NCBI GenBank assembly: GCA_018417955.1
Contig: JACTVC010000003.1
Coordinates: forward strand, 2,108,001 to 2,172,000
Length of the DNA: 64,000 nt
DNA from: Laccaria trichodermophora
Lineage: Eukaryota > Basidiomycota > Agaricomycetes > Agaricales > Hydnangiaceae
Direction: 5' to 3'
A program made the position numbers and the translations under genes. Under the pieces are notes generated by a model. The model was not told the origin of the DNA. It saw only the letters and a list, made by a program, of their open reading frames with translations, and did no database searches. Shown one piece after another: positions 32,552 through 45,039 of the stretch (position 1 is the stretch's first letter; each line of letters opens with the position of its first letter).

Positions 32552-35148
32552 ATGTCTATAGTAGTAGGTATCAACAGTTGTGCTCCCAACTTAGTCTTAC
32601 TAGAATCAAATCAGAGCTCTTCGTCCCAAAGTCAAGGCAAAAAACGCGCGCGCGAAGTTTGTATCGTTCTGCTATGCCGAGGAATTCTAAGGCTCATCGT
32701 CTCCCCAGGATCCGGACTTGCGCGTGAACCGCTTTGTTGATGTGGAAGCCGCAGAGACCGACGCCGAGGAATGTGAAAATGAATTAGATGGTAACTTGGG
32801 TGCGTGTGCATCCAAGCATTTCGTTTTGAGTCTCACGCACTTATGTAGACTCGTTGATCGACGATAACGAGTTGGAGTCCGAGTCCGAGGATGCTGGTGA
32901 TTCGTTGATCACCCATACGCTGTTGGCGAAGGCGTTTCGTGAAGACGAGTCTGGAGTGGACTCAAAATGGCATTCATTCGTCCAGCGTGCTCACAAACGT
33001 GCAACGACCTCTACGCCTATCGCAGTAGACCGATCTTCTCCTGAACCCAGGGCAATTTATGATAACGAGAATTTGTGGGAGGTACCGTGCAAAGTGCGTA
33101 ATTCTTTTATACAGCGCGGACGAGTTACAAGCGCGTCAGCAGGTCGGTTACGAGGAAATTACTGTGTTCAACATCATGAAGTGGGCGCTACATGACGAAA
33201 TCCCCGCAACAGGAGCATTATCCGCGTTTGGACGTGCGACTCTTCCGGGGCGAGTTTTCATTGAAGCACATTCAATAGCGGATGCCAAGAGAATGCTCGC
33301 TCATGTCCCCCATGTTACTCCCAACAAAACAAAACCCGTTCCTAGGGATAACTACCTGGAGTACTTGACCGAAGGGAACACCTACACTCCAACGCCCCAT
33401 CATTGGGTCAGATTGCGGCGTCCGAGACTATACAAAGGCGATATCGCCCTGATAAGATATGTTGACGAGCGGTCTCTCCTAATCGACGTCGCTGTTGTCC
33501 CTCGGCACAACTTCACTGAAAACAAGAAAACCTCTGGACGCCCTCCACAGAAGTTAATGAATGCGTTTGAAGTGGAACACCTTCTCGGTCCTGGCAGCAT
33601 TTCTGTAAGAAATTGGCGGTTCCTGCTCACAGACGCAAAAGGTCGCGAAGAATTGTATTGCGAATGTGGTCACCTACTACTCGACGACCTCGACACAAAC
33701 TCTTACATCCCAGCGGAGGCAATGCCCACCATCGCTGAACTGCAGATGTTCAAACCTTCTTACGATGTTCCAGAGGAAGTTCTGACTAAAACTCGGGACA
33801 GAATCATGCTAGAGTGTCTCCGGTTCGGAGATCAGGTTAAGATACTCGTTGGAGAGTACCAGGGATTATTGGGAGAAGTCGAAGCAATTGACGGCTTGGA
33901 AGTTCAGGTCACTATACCCACACAGGGCGTCACTCAGGGAATTTTGATGCCATATCTACGAAGAAACTTCCAGATTGGGGATGAGGTCCAGATTGTGTCA
34001 GGCCCGAATCCCGGGTTTATAGGATGGGTGACGGCTGTTGAATCTGGAACTGAAGGCGATCCAAAAATTTCTGTTGTTAACATATCGCAGGAGAAAGAGG
34101 TAATGTTTACGGGTCGAGAGGTCCTTACTTATAGCTTACCCTTTATGGTTCAGGTTAGGACATCGTGTTCAAAGGTCAAATTTTTTTCTTCGCCATTTGT
34201 GTGGACAACAATACGTCCAATACCACCTCCACCCCCGAACAGGCAGTACGCGATCGTCAAAACGATCAACAAAAAAAGGAAGCAGGATCCCGATGAAGGC
34301 CGGAAAGTCAGAATAAACGAAAATCCCAACCGCCGATATGAAGGCAAAGAAGTAGGTGTGGTTCACGGGAATTTTAAAGGTTACCACGGAAGAATCAAAT
34401 CTACGACCCCGCAAGGAGACACCCAGGTTGAGCTGAATGCTACAGCTATATCCTCAATGAGAGTTGAATGTTTTCCTCTCATCCATTTACGCGTTCTGTA
34501 AGTTCATCTTGCATTTTGACTTAATTGACTGATAGCTTTGGCAGTCAGAAAAACGATACACTTTCGGGGCCGCTGTCTGGACTTCGCAACGTCTCTCAAT
34601 TGACAGCACCTACCGTAAAAGAGGCAGGACCGTCATCTCTCATATGCTCGACTCCTCTTCCACTGCCCAGAGATATACCAGGAAGTCCAGCATGGGACCC
34701 TTCGTCAAGAACACCTCGGCAAAACCAGGATGAGGGGGACGAAACGCCTTCAGAGGCAGTTCCGTATTGGTTGGCCGATGATACCTTCAAAAAATACAAA
34801 TTTAGATTGAAAGTACATGATCCATCAAAACGGTTTGAAGGGGGGATTTACCATGGCAAGTTTGCGCAATTCTTGTCCGCAATCGGTGGCAGTATTGCAA
34901 AGGTCTCAATCAACTTCAAAACCCCGGAAATACCAATACAGTATCTGTTGCCCCTCCATCCAACGATGGAGGGGGAACTCGTTGTGCCACTTAGCGGTCC
35001 GCTTCGCGGTCAGCTTCTGAAGGTCGCGAAATACAATGATGGTCGATGTAGTTTGAAAGATCCAGCCAAACCACTTCCGCGTCTCAAGAATTACAAACCA
35101 CCTACCATGCAATCCGACCAGTTAGTCTCGGTGACGGGGATGATCTAG
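32552..35148 (+). CDS. SPT5-like protein with NGN and KOW domains
   Basis: After an acidic N-terminus (ETDAEECENELDG, NELESESEDAGDS) comes LWEVPCK, an intron (about 33092-33137), then VGYEEITVFNIMKWALHDEI ... LPGRVFIEAHSIADAKRML, the NGN fold of SPT5, and WVRLRRPRLYKGDIALIRYV, a KOW motif. Further KOW-like blocks are at LRFGDQVKILVGEYQGLLGE, FQIGDEVQIVSGPNPGFIGW and EGKEVGVVHGNFKGYHGRI. The last exon (from about 34546) ends at TAG 35146-35148. SPT5 joins SPT4 on RNA polymerase II; this protein is shorter and divergent, so it is a paralogue rather than the housekeeping factor. The exact start and the proline-rich stretch around 34200 (possible intron) are uncertain. Confidence 0.75.
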
Positions 35149-35311
35149 GGAATTCTGAAGTGCCTGAACGGTCGTTTCTTATGCTGTTTTTTGTCGAGAG
35201 TCGCCCCTGGCTCCTGTGTATATATTCTATATCAACATTGCAATTCAGTACATTCCGAATACTCGTTCATTTTCTGGTCGCAACACCTGGTTCTCCCCGA
35301 ATTCCCATCCT

Positions 35312-36080
35312 TCAGGGATGCTTTTCTGGTTGAACTGCAGATAATGAGATGAGTCGTATCATCAGCATCTTGTTGGCTGACGTCCTCTCACCGATTACAC
35401 GTAGGTAGCCATCTTTGAAAAGCAAGTCAACGTCGTCAGCTTCGAGCGTATTCACCTTGTACTCAAGAAACGGCCGCAGCTTCCGTGGATCCAAAACCTA
35501 TGAAGGCGTTTAGCAAGGTAAAGACTTCGGCTTATCATTCTTACGACGACTTTTCCGTTCATGCGAAGCTTTTGAAGGACTGTGATGAGGTCGAGGTCTC
35601 CATTGTCGTTGCACTCGACATCAATCTCTTGTTTGTGACACCAGTCTTTTGGCCCTTCAAAGCGTCGTATGCGGAGTATGCGACGGGGAACTTCAGGAAC
35701 GCTTTGCAGTTTTTTGCGGACTTCAGCTCCAGCTTCGTCTTTGTCCACTAAAGGCAAGCTCCGCATATCGACCGCCACCGTCTCAATACCAATCTCAATA
35801 TCGGCTTGACTATCTTCATGCGTACCCAACACCTGAGATCGGAGTAAGTTTATTTCAGCGCATCTATCTGGCAGCGTCATCTCACAAAATTTATCAAAGC
35901 ATTCTCGTAGTCGGTTTTGGTAGGCTCCGCGCGGTTTCTTTTGGCAGTGGAGGGGACAGATAGTTGGAACTTTTGACATAAAGACTTCAGGATATCCCTG
36001 CGAAACTTTTTGAGAGCGGTCGGCGCGATAATATCTCGTTGTAAGATACGTTCGGCGTGTTCAATCGTTAGGTCTGCCAT
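35312..36080 (-). CDS. 222-aa protein with SAP-like N-terminus
   Basis: Three exons (35886-36080, 35545-35832, 35312-35496), or 35312-35497 for the last, with whole-codon phases. The start MADLTIEHAERILQRDIIAP followed by FRRDILKSLCQKFQLSVP resembles a SAP-type DNA-binding helix-extended loop-helix; this is a weak resemblance. The end (FLEYKVNTLEADDVDLLFKD GYLRVIGERT) is unrecognised. It converges with the SPT5-like gene and diverges from the small gene at 36252, 171 bp away. Confidence 0.6.
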
Positions 36081-36251
36081 TACAAGTCAATGAGGGCGTT
36101 GCAGTCCACTGACTCTTTAAAGGCTTAATTTCCATAGCAACGGCGACCATGTCCCAACTGTTGTAGTGGTTTTTGTTCTTGTATAACGACGGGAGAACAA
36201 TGCCAACATATGGACTTAATAAGCTGCGACTTTTTCGCTCGAACTGCTCTA

Positions 36252-36882
36252 ATGCCTCCCCATCGCATCCAACGTTACCACTCGCGTCCAACCATAAGGT
36301 CCATATTTTCCCCTGAGCGCTTGCTCACCCCTCCACCAAATACTCTAAGATCTGCATTCACTTTCATCGATCATTATGATGTCACGGATCCGGACAAGCC
36401 CGAAACAGCCGAGTCATCAAGTAGCAAATCATACCGCCCAATTCTGATGTTAAAACCGCGAGGGGAAGTGTCCCGGGCTTACAACCTTCAGGTTGAGATG
36501 AAAGTCGACGACAAACAATTCGCAGATATACAAGTAAGTCCTAACTTTTATTGATGCCTAAAGCCTCGCTGATCCTTACTTAGGATCTAATCTCGCGATT
36601 GGTTGCCAACCACCTAGAGACCAGCCTTTCTTTTAGGCGACAATCCAGCGCCGATTTAGATACCGTTTATGAAAAGGTGATTTAGCTCAAGTTGAGTCAA
36701 TGCGACTAACAAAGCTGCAGGCACTCGAAAAATTTCCATTGCTAAAGCGGTTCAAAGATAATTGGGCCATCTCTGACTTTGTGAAGCTTGAGCTGAAACG
36801 GACCGTGCAGCAATCTCGGAGATCGCGTAAGAAAAACTCAAAGGCGCGCATTTCCCCGGACAATGATTTCGACGACCAGTGA
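36252..36882 (+). CDS. Small agaricomycete family protein, copy 2 (178 aa)
   Basis: Exons 36252-36533, 36584-36676 (93 nt) and 36721-36882, all in phase; an upstream in-frame ATG at 36210 is also possible. The last exon ALEKFPLLKRFKDNWAISDF aligns with ALFPTLARYEDNWATLDF of the gene at 19655, and the middle exons are the same length. The C-terminus is basic (RRSRKKNSKAR). Its stop codon is 12 bp from the right TIR of element A, which makes it an integral gene of A. Confidence 0.72.
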
Positions 36883-36894
36883 TCGGGCTGTGAT

Positions 36895-37378
36895 TATCCC
36901 GTGAGTGGCCCTTTCACCGGGATATTCGCTTCGTTTTCTGGAAATACTCCAAATCTGACATTTGCTTCGTCTTTTTGACAGATTTGATGTCAGATTATAT
37001 ATATGTTGTTGTATACTTACGCGGACCATTTTCCAAGTATGGCTTCAATACGAATTTTGAAATTGTTCAAGAATTTGTTCTATATACGGATTTTGTACTT
37101 GTAAGAAGCTGTGAAAGTATGATATATTAGGCTACATATTTCTTGTTTGTCCTAAGATTTGTCAACTTTTCGAAGGAATCAAACACAATTATAATAAATT
37201 TTGATGGAAATTTAAAAATACGACAATAAGATTCGGCCCTTGGCGGGATTGGTTGTCGGACTAAAAATCTTATATCGAGTCCGTCTTATCAACAAACAAT
37301 AGTCAAAAATGATTAATTTGTCCTTGCATCTGTCAAACCCTTCGCTTAGGTGTCCGATCGTCCCTTGTTTCATGTGTA
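36895..37378 (-). repeat. Right TIR of element A, main part
   Basis: Inverted copy of 10355-10838, cut at TA 37377-37378 by element B; the outermost 16 bp (GTGGGTGACTGAAGTG) continue at 53479-53494. Confidence 0.9.
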
Positions 37379-37844
37379 AGAACTGACTATTAGTCTTGCA
37401 AACTCCATGAATACTACGGGACTAAATGTCACTATGTATATCTACATTGTATATATCCTGGGGCTTGTATATCTCCACTTTTACCTAAATATATTTTGAC
37501 CTCCAATGTCACACCAAATATATTTCTAGTGTGTCACACACCCCAAAATATATTTCTTCACTGAGATGGACTCCAAATATATTTCTTATGCCTGGACCCT
37601 GAATTGTGACTGTCACACTACAGAAATATATTTCTGGTCTGGGATGGACTCAGGATATATTTTGCAGCTGGGATTGACCAAGGATATATTTCTTCAGCCA
37701 CTAGGGGTGTTTGGGGTCCCAGTTCCTAAAAAAACTTGTGTTTTTTTCAGATGGGGGACATATTTTCTAGGTAATTTACCTATCATTTTTCAGCATTTTG
37801 GCCACCATTTCTTGAATGTTTGTAGCATATGTATGAGAGGTTTG

Positions 37845-38185
37845 GGTACTTGGTGAGGGAAGCTGTGTGTTGTTGTTGGAGTACTTGGTGAGGGTTGGAC
37901 ATTGTTGTGGGAGTACTTGGTGAAGGAAGTTGGACATTGTTGTTGGAGTACTTGGTCCAGGAAGCTGGATGTTGTTGTTGGAGTACTTGGTGAGGAAAGT
38001 TGGATGTTGTTGTTGGAGTACTTGGCAAGGGAAGCTGTGTGTTGTTGTTGGAGTACTTGGTGAGGGAAGTTGGACATTGTTGTGGGAGTACTTGGTGAAG
38101 GAAGTTGGACATTGTTGTTGGAGTACTTGGTAAGGGAAGCTGTGTGTTGTTGTTTGAGTACTTGGTGAGGGAAGCTGGGTGTTCC
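37845..38185 (-). repeat. 35-bp minisatellite in left arm of element B
   Basis: About nine to ten units of GTACTTGGTGAAGGAAGTTG followed by GACATTGTTGTGGGA, with alternating variants (TGTGTGTTGTTGTTGGA). No unique spacers lie between units. Confidence 0.92.
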
Positions 38186-38679
38186 ACATTAGTACAACCA
38201 TTCATACTCCATATATCAGTACAACCATCTATAGTTCAATACCATCTTTTCCTTGGTGCATGTACACCCATCATAGTACATATATCAGTACAACCATCTA
38301 TACTTTAATACCATCTTTTCTTCAGTGCATGCATACCCATCATACTACTTATATCAGTACAACCATGTAAAGTTTGATATAATATTTTCCCCAGTGCATG
38401 TACATGCATCATACTACATATATCAGTACAACCATCTATAGTTCATCTTTTCCTCATGCATGTACACCCATCATATTACATATCTTTGTTGTGCACATCT
38501 TTCCTGCATATAATACAATATTTCTCCTTATATTCACAATTCTTTACATATATACAGTATGTATATACAAAGTACATTTATTGTATATATTCTCAGTATA
38601 TATGTTGAGCATGGATATATTTGTACCTGAAATATATGTACAAAACACTGTATATATATTGAGCCCCTATCATTCACAG
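38186..38679. other. Subterminal short repeats of element B (left)
   Basis: Repeated ATATCAGTACAACCATCTAT blocks at about 60- to 80-bp spacing, mirrored at about 52320-52500, then an AT-rich stretch before the transposase stop. Confidence 0.6.
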
Positions 38680-41600
38680 TCATGCATTTCCATAGCTGTT
38701 ATGAAATTCATCTGAAAGTGCTAGCATTTCAACTGCTTCAAGTAACTCTGTCTCCTCACCATCCTCCTCTTCATCCTCCTCTTCATCACTATCATTCTCT
38801 TCATCACTTTCCATCTCATTTTCTACCATCATTTCTGAAACCTCCAATTTTCTAACATATGCCAGTTGTTCCAAAGTAGGACCCCAACATGGATTCATTG
38901 TCTTATATGGAACAACTAGTCGAACTTTATCTTGCCAGATAATGCAAAGATGTGTCAAATTGTATGCATGCAGATCCAGTTGGTAAAGAACATCTTCATT
39001 TTGTTCACAAGCCATAGCCTTTGTAACACATTGCCATTCCTCCATAAACCATTCCTGCATTGCACTGCGTTCATAGGAAAGACGTTGCAATTCTTCCTTG
39101 CATCGATCTAGTTCCAACATTGCTTTAATACCTTTGCGTACATCTTCATCCCCCAGCCATCTGGGCACTTCACTTCCAAATGACAGATCTGTGTCATCCA
39201 GCCCCACATCCTGCCAAATATCATCATCAACATCCAGTTTGAAAAGACCTTCAGTCGCTATTCTGTGTGGTGCACATGCACCACGAGGACTTTCTTTCTT
39301 TTTAATCATCTTTTCTAATTCAGCACAGAGGTCATTGTATTTTTTAGCCAATTTTTGAATCCCTGGCTCTTTTCGCTTGATCTGAGACTCTGAATGTTCA
39401 TGCAATTTTTTAGCTATAGAGGCATGTAAGTTGGGGTTTGTTGATCAGTGCAATGATGACACTCACTATTAGTTGTTGTTTTTCGATATGCTCTCTCCAA
39501 GCTGTCAAGTTCAAATTTACGCTGCTGTAGGCGATTTCTCAATCTCTGTTTTAAGGCTAGAGCATTGACACGCAAGCGAAGAAACTTATTCCCAAGCAGG
39601 CGCTCCAGATTTAGCCGACCATCAGCTCCCAAGGTAGTACGTTTAGTTTTCATTGATTTCTCCACTCTTTGATAGTTTTCCTTGAGCTCAGCAAGATGCA
39701 ATCTAACATCTGAAATCTCCCAGCCATCATCATATTTGCTAGTTTCAATCATCATCTTAAATTTATAGAGCTCTGCTTTTATTTCATTTACAGTTTCCTT
39801 TAGCTCCAGTATCTCTTGGATCACTTTATCAGCCAAGTTTTTTGATTGCCTAGGACTTGGCTTTGTCTGTTGCACAATTTGAGCAGCCCACTGTTCCCTC
39901 AAAACAACTTCAGTGATATCTTTCTGCTCCAGATTTTCCAGAGCAGTTTCAGCCTCATTTTTACGCATAACAGCTGCATTCCACTTTTTTCTAAGCCAGT
40001 CACCAAGACCTATGAGTGATTTGCGATCCAGATGCTTAACCTGAGTATCAATTGTATAGATTCGTGTATAGTAGCCACTGACACGCAGAGATGGAATTAA
40101 GAGCTTGATTGAGCTCCAAAATCTTTCACAGCCCTCACCATCAGTCAAGCCAAAGCCAATACATTTTCTTGGATGGTAAATGAGTTGGCAAGCCCATTGG
40201 TGACCATATGCATGGAAAACAGAGATTGCCCAGATTAAACGATCAAAGAATTCTTTTAAAAAGCCCCATTTGACACAACTTCGATGAAGTTGACAGCCAA
40301 TATCATACAGTACACCCACTCGAGCAGTAGAGGGTAAATGATCAAAGAGACGTGCCAAAAGAACCAGAGCATAATGCTGCTTTTCACCAGCAGAAGTCAT
40401 GTTTACAAGCCATAAAACCCGGTCATGTCGACAAACCATAGCCATTAGACCAGTGTCAGAGAAGAACTGAGTACTAGCTTTAACTCTCTTCTCATCTGCA
40501 GCAGTAAATGAGTCTTCACACAAGTTCAACACAGAGTTAGGCACTTTGATCCCAGGTTCACAAAGATCTGCATCCTCCGATGAAGACTTAGACTTATCTT
40601 TACCTTTTGGTTTAGCTTGTGGACGAATGTTCTCTACCATGTCTTCCATTGCTTTAACATCAGAAGGAGAGATAAAGATGGTATCAGGATGCTGACGAGG
40701 TGCTGGTGGTTCCTTGCCTTGAGCTTTTCTTGATTTTTGTTTGAAGCATGCATCCAAGCAAACAATAAAGTCCACACTAAATAGACATCACTGAATAAAG
40801 ATAAAGAATATGAAAGAGACACACACAGTTCATCTGATTTACACCAATCCTTTCCACCAAAACAGAGTGGGCAACGGGAGCGCAAATATTCACTTGGTCG
40901 ATCTTTGGGATCTGTATTTGGAACTGATGGGGCATCCTGAGGTTCATTCTCACTAACAGGGCTGCTCATTTGCACATCTATTGTGACCAATGTCAGTTTA
41001 TTCTCATAGATATGGTCACAAATAAGTACCCTCAGGTGACTCTGAAACTTCAGCCTCAGCTGGAGCAAACATTAGTTCAGTTAGACCCCATAAAGATCAA
41101 AAAAAGATCATACCTGCAGTATCAGTAACTGATAGTCTAAATTGATTCAAATACCTGTCGAGATAGTGATTTTTCTTGTCAATCAGGGTGGCATACCACT
41201 GCATGGCATTTCCAAATCGTCGCCGTAAGTTATTCTAAAAGTGGATGAATATTCTATTTGAAACGTACAGAAAAATCCAATTAACTGACCTGTGTTGAAA
41301 GTTTGTATCTCCTGTTGCCAAGGAAAGACTCCAAGGTCTCACACCAACCTGTTGTATTTGGGGCTGTATTGACAAATAGCTCATTGACAAACTCCAGCAT
41401 ATTCAAGTCAACTGCTAGAGATGGCAAAAGAGGTGCACAAGGAAATAAACCCTGTTGAAGCAGTTGAAGAGCTGGTGATATGCAAGTACAGAGTGTAAGA
41501 GTCTCAATTTCTGTGAGAGAAATTTCAAAAGATTGAAACCAAACAGTAAAAGAGTTCAACATACTTTCAAAAAATACACATGAAACTTTTAAAGGTCTTC

Positions 41601-41982
41601 CAGATTGACAGCCAGTACAGCCAAGAGCCAATTTGGTGTCAGGCATGTTTCGCAAAGAGTCTGTATCTCTCAAGAGTTTCATATATGGTTCCATAAGAGC
41701 AGGAAGGATTTCCTGCTCCCATCGCTGAAATTGACGTTCTTTTTTACCTTGGTAATTGCCACCAACATCAACGGTTGTAGCTAAGGCTCGGAAAGTGTCT
41801 TGCTCCATCTCCTGAAAGGAACCTGTATGCTGCACAAGATGGCCTTCAGGGATATATATGTTAGCACGAGGCTCGGATGTAATATCACCCGTGCCATAAG
41901 CTCTACGTGTTTGAAAAGATCCAGATGGAACAATTTGCCTAGGAAGCTGAGGACGGGCCTTGACCAGTTTACGCTTGAACAT
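38680..41982 (-). CDS. KDZ-family transposase (1012 aa), intact
   Basis: Six exons on the minus strand: 41290-41982, 41114-41234, 41030-41059, 40827-40977, 39467-40776, 38680-39413; introns are 50-55 nt with GT-AG ends and all phases agree. The N-terminus carries the Cys-cluster region typical of KDZ proteins (LALGCTGCQSGRPLKVSCVF, LTLCTCISPALQLLQQGLFP, NTTGWCETLESFLG), then CPLCFGG and DFIVCLDACFKQK opening the catalytic core, VLYDIGCQLHR, FHAYGHQWACQLIYHPRK and the signature GLTDGEGCERFWSSIK. The C-terminal part has GIQKLAKKYNDLCAELEKM and LFKLDVDDDIWQDVGLD, ending in an acidic tail. This is a DDE-type transposase of the Kyakuja-Dileera-Zisupton group and the likely enzyme of element B. Confidence 0.93.
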
Positions 41983-42199
41983 GATAAAGAGGACTCAGAG
42001 GGGTGGGTGCGAGGGAAGGAATGAAACGTCACTTCGTTACCTTCATTATCTGACCAGCGTGATCGGCCGAGAACTGCCATTCCCATGCCAAAAGTCGGTA
42101 TATGTCAAGATTCATCAACAAAAAAACGCCGCTACAGTCCGTACAAAAACTACCGAGTCCTATGTATATTCTGTCATGATAAAAAGTCCGTGTCCACCG

Positions 42200-44791
42200 C
42201 TAAGCCAAAGATGATGTGTTGTTAAGGAAAGGTGCTTGATGTGGTGTGCACGGGGCTCGTCCAAACGTATCGAAGAAGGTTTGGCAGTAAAGGCACGCCA
42301 CCATTCGCTCTGTCTCTTCAAATCGAGTCTGTGTGGTGTCCGAAGAAATATACCGTGCCTTCAATCGCCATGCAGCTTCACCTGGCCATCCCACCATCAA
42401 CCGCCGCAAGGCCTCCACATTATTCAAACTATCCCTCCAGTTCCCAGCTGCCAGCCCTTGATTTGATCGTCGTTCCGCAACAAGTAGGCCATCACTGTCA
42501 TCGGGAAAAACATGGCGAATCAGATCTTCACGAAGACCTGCAGCCGAATCAGAGGCCCAGGCCGCAGGCAAGAGTAGGTGGTCAAGGTGGCGAATTTCAT
42601 ACCAGAAGTTTTGCTCAAAGGCGTTCCAGATGACCTGCGCCATTATGGGGGCAGAGAGAAGATCAGACTCCCCTTGCATGACCGCCACATCACCCCAAAA
42701 GATGACGTTTGGCCGACCAGCGAGCATCACCACTCCCGAGAAGATTGAACCCTGTGCCTCCTTGGCCTTATGCGAACGCCGCTGTTGTTGTGTCATAGCG
42801 GCGATTGGCTTGGCCCCCTTGTTCTTCGTAACTCCACCGCTGACCGTCGTTCTTTGGCTTGCAGATGGGTTTGAAGGCAGCAAACGCATATCTCTTGCAA
42901 AGTCGTGCAGGAAATTGCGCCAGTGCTGGGGCATCGGAAGGTGGGGAACAGAGTCAACATCCACCAGTGATTGGAGCCACTGTCCTCGCATCATCAACCA
43001 CGCCAAGATCATCGCTCTGTGGTTCACACCGGTGATGAACAGAAAAGGATCGGGGAATTGATATCCCCGAAACTTTTGTGCAGAGGGCACGGAGATGATG
43101 CGACGTGGGTCCGTATCCACCGAAGCCAACGCATGCTTCCAAGCAGGCGATTGCCGTGGTACGAAGTCCAATTCTGGCTCGCGGAATTTCGCGGTGTTCA
43201 CGGAAGCTAAGAGTCATTCCGTTAGTTTCCTTGATAATATTCACAAAAGATGAGACTTACGAAGCGCAGTCTTTTCCTGCTTCAGTGTGGAAGATTCTAC
43301 GAGAGGGTTTAGATACGTAGTCGTGAAAAGTAGTGTAAACCTACCAGAACGTGGCATTCGCGAGAACTCCGACCGAGCGGGCGCTGCGACAGATTGCGTG
43401 GAAGATTCTACAAGCGAGTTAGATGCGTAGTTGCAAAAAATAGCACAACCTACCAGAACGTGGCATTTGCGAGAACTCCGTCCGAGCAGGTGTTGCAAGA
43501 GAATCTTTGAAACCAACAGGTCTCTGCATCGACTCCGCCGTGGCCACAGGCTCCTTCACCACGGTTTGGGAGACAATTGGACCAAAATGACCCTCGCACC
43601 ACTGCTGACATGCTGCAACATACGCGCCGCTTCGGGGGGATGCGGTGATGACAGTCTGAAAAGGGGCGTTGGGGTAATCCCAAGAGGTGAACTCCCGTGG
43701 ATCATACTCGCTCGCCGATCGCCCACGGTAATTTGGCTTCTGGTCCCATCCAGGTGCCACGATGGCACGAATTGTCATGTCGTGAGGAATATTGCCCGGA
43801 GGCCGGACATACCAAGCAGGTGTCCCGACGCGGTAGAGCACCACTATGCAATCAGGACTGTCGGTGATCGCTCCCATAATCGACTCATCTATTTCATATA
43901 TTTTGCCCGTAGTGTCGTTGAGGCGAAAGGTCCACTTTTTATGCCACTCGTACATGGCGAGAGTCTCTAGATAGAGACGCTGGAAACAGGCAATCCGGTA
44001 GACAAGGTCCCTCCTCGTGAAATTGCAGAATTTCAGTTGGAGGGCGGCATCAGTGGTCTTGTTGGCGAGATAGAAGAGGCGGCCGGGATCCTTATGCTGC
44101 TGAACAGACCGGCATGCTAAATGAAGTTTTTTCGCCTCCGCTCGAAAGGCGTCTGCGATATCGGGTTCAAGTGTTCCTAAATCGCGGAAAGCAGAGCCAC
44201 GAGCCTCAACGAAATGGTGATCGCTCATTTCCCACCAACAGAAGCTCAACTCATGACTTTTTATTGTCGCGGCTGGTGGGCGTGTACGGACGAAGGGGAG
44301 ATGCCACTGGCTTTCTATAAACCACTGGGGGCAAAGGGTGAAATCAGCCCAAGCGAATCGACCGTCTTCCCGGGCACGAACATCCCTTGCTCGAAGGGAG
44401 ATGTATGGCATCCAGTCAGCATTAGGCGAAGTGACAATCATCCGCCTGGGGATGGCCTGACCGGGAGAGATGCTGGGCGACGGGGTGACAGGCGCGTTAT
44501 CAGCTGGGATATATTCTTCGTATAGTTCTGCAATGGTGAAAGCGTCGTAGGCCGTTATTTCATCTAAAATGCATCGTTAAGAAAGCAATCCAACTGCACT
44601 TAGCGCATCAATGCTTACCATCCTCCGACCGCTCGTAAGTGTCAAATTTAGTATTTCCGTCGTTGTAGTGATATCGACCAAAGACATCGGGAGAACCATC
44701 TATCATATTCGCGTCAATCCATTGCCGTACACATCACAGTAGGTTGGAACTCACAGGCATGAAGTAAAGGATCCGATTTGGAGGAAGCCAT
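42200..44791 (-). CDS. 777-aa agaricomycete family protein, intact, linked to KDZ element
   Basis: Six exons on the minus strand: 44755-44791, 44619-44699, 43454-44563, 43345-43407, 43261-43296, 42200-43206; the sum is 2334 nt with consistent phases. Visible blocks: PDVFGRYHYNDGNTKFDTYE, LYLETLAMYEWHKKW, IVAPGWDQKPNYRGRSASEY; the C-terminal half has YQFPDPFLFITGVNHRAMIL, IWNAFEQNFWYEIRHLDHLL, LRRLMVGWPGEA and CQTFFDTFGRAPCTPH. The latter blocks define a large, uncharacterised agaricomycete family. Two small exons carry near-identical text (ARxEFSxMPRSG-ESST), pointing to exon duplication. Stop is 217 bp upstream of the transposase start, same strand. No function known. Confidence 0.8.
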
Positions 44792-45039
44792 CGTGTATTT
44801 GGTTGGAGGTGAGGGGGTTGTTCAGGTGTACGAAGATGTGGAAATCAACTTCTAGAAAAAATAAATGTCCATTCAGCCGTCTATTGGCTTCAGATCTCGC
44901 CGATGGTTTAAGAGGAAGAGGAAAACTTACTATGTCTTGGGAATAAATCGATCGACACGATGGAAGATGAAGAAAATGACGATAGAGCAGCTTGCTCGAA
45001 CGTTAGCAACCAGTGCAAAACCCTCCCGCGTGAACGAAC

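Noticed and set aside
37845..38185. CRISPR-like array
   Set aside because: Units are contiguous 35-bp repeats without unique spacers, in a eukaryotic transposon arm.
37776..38205. Overlapping open frames of 95-141 codons (and 52470-53079) rich in Asn, Gln, Pro and Thr
   Set aside because: They are three-frame translations of the 35-bp minisatellite in the arms of element B; a unit not divisible by three gives cyclic open frames.
38680..44791. TET/JBP-type dioxygenase, reported by others to travel with KDZ elements in basidiomycetes
   Set aside because: No HxD...H dioxygenase motif or TET/JBP-like text was found in any gene of element B.
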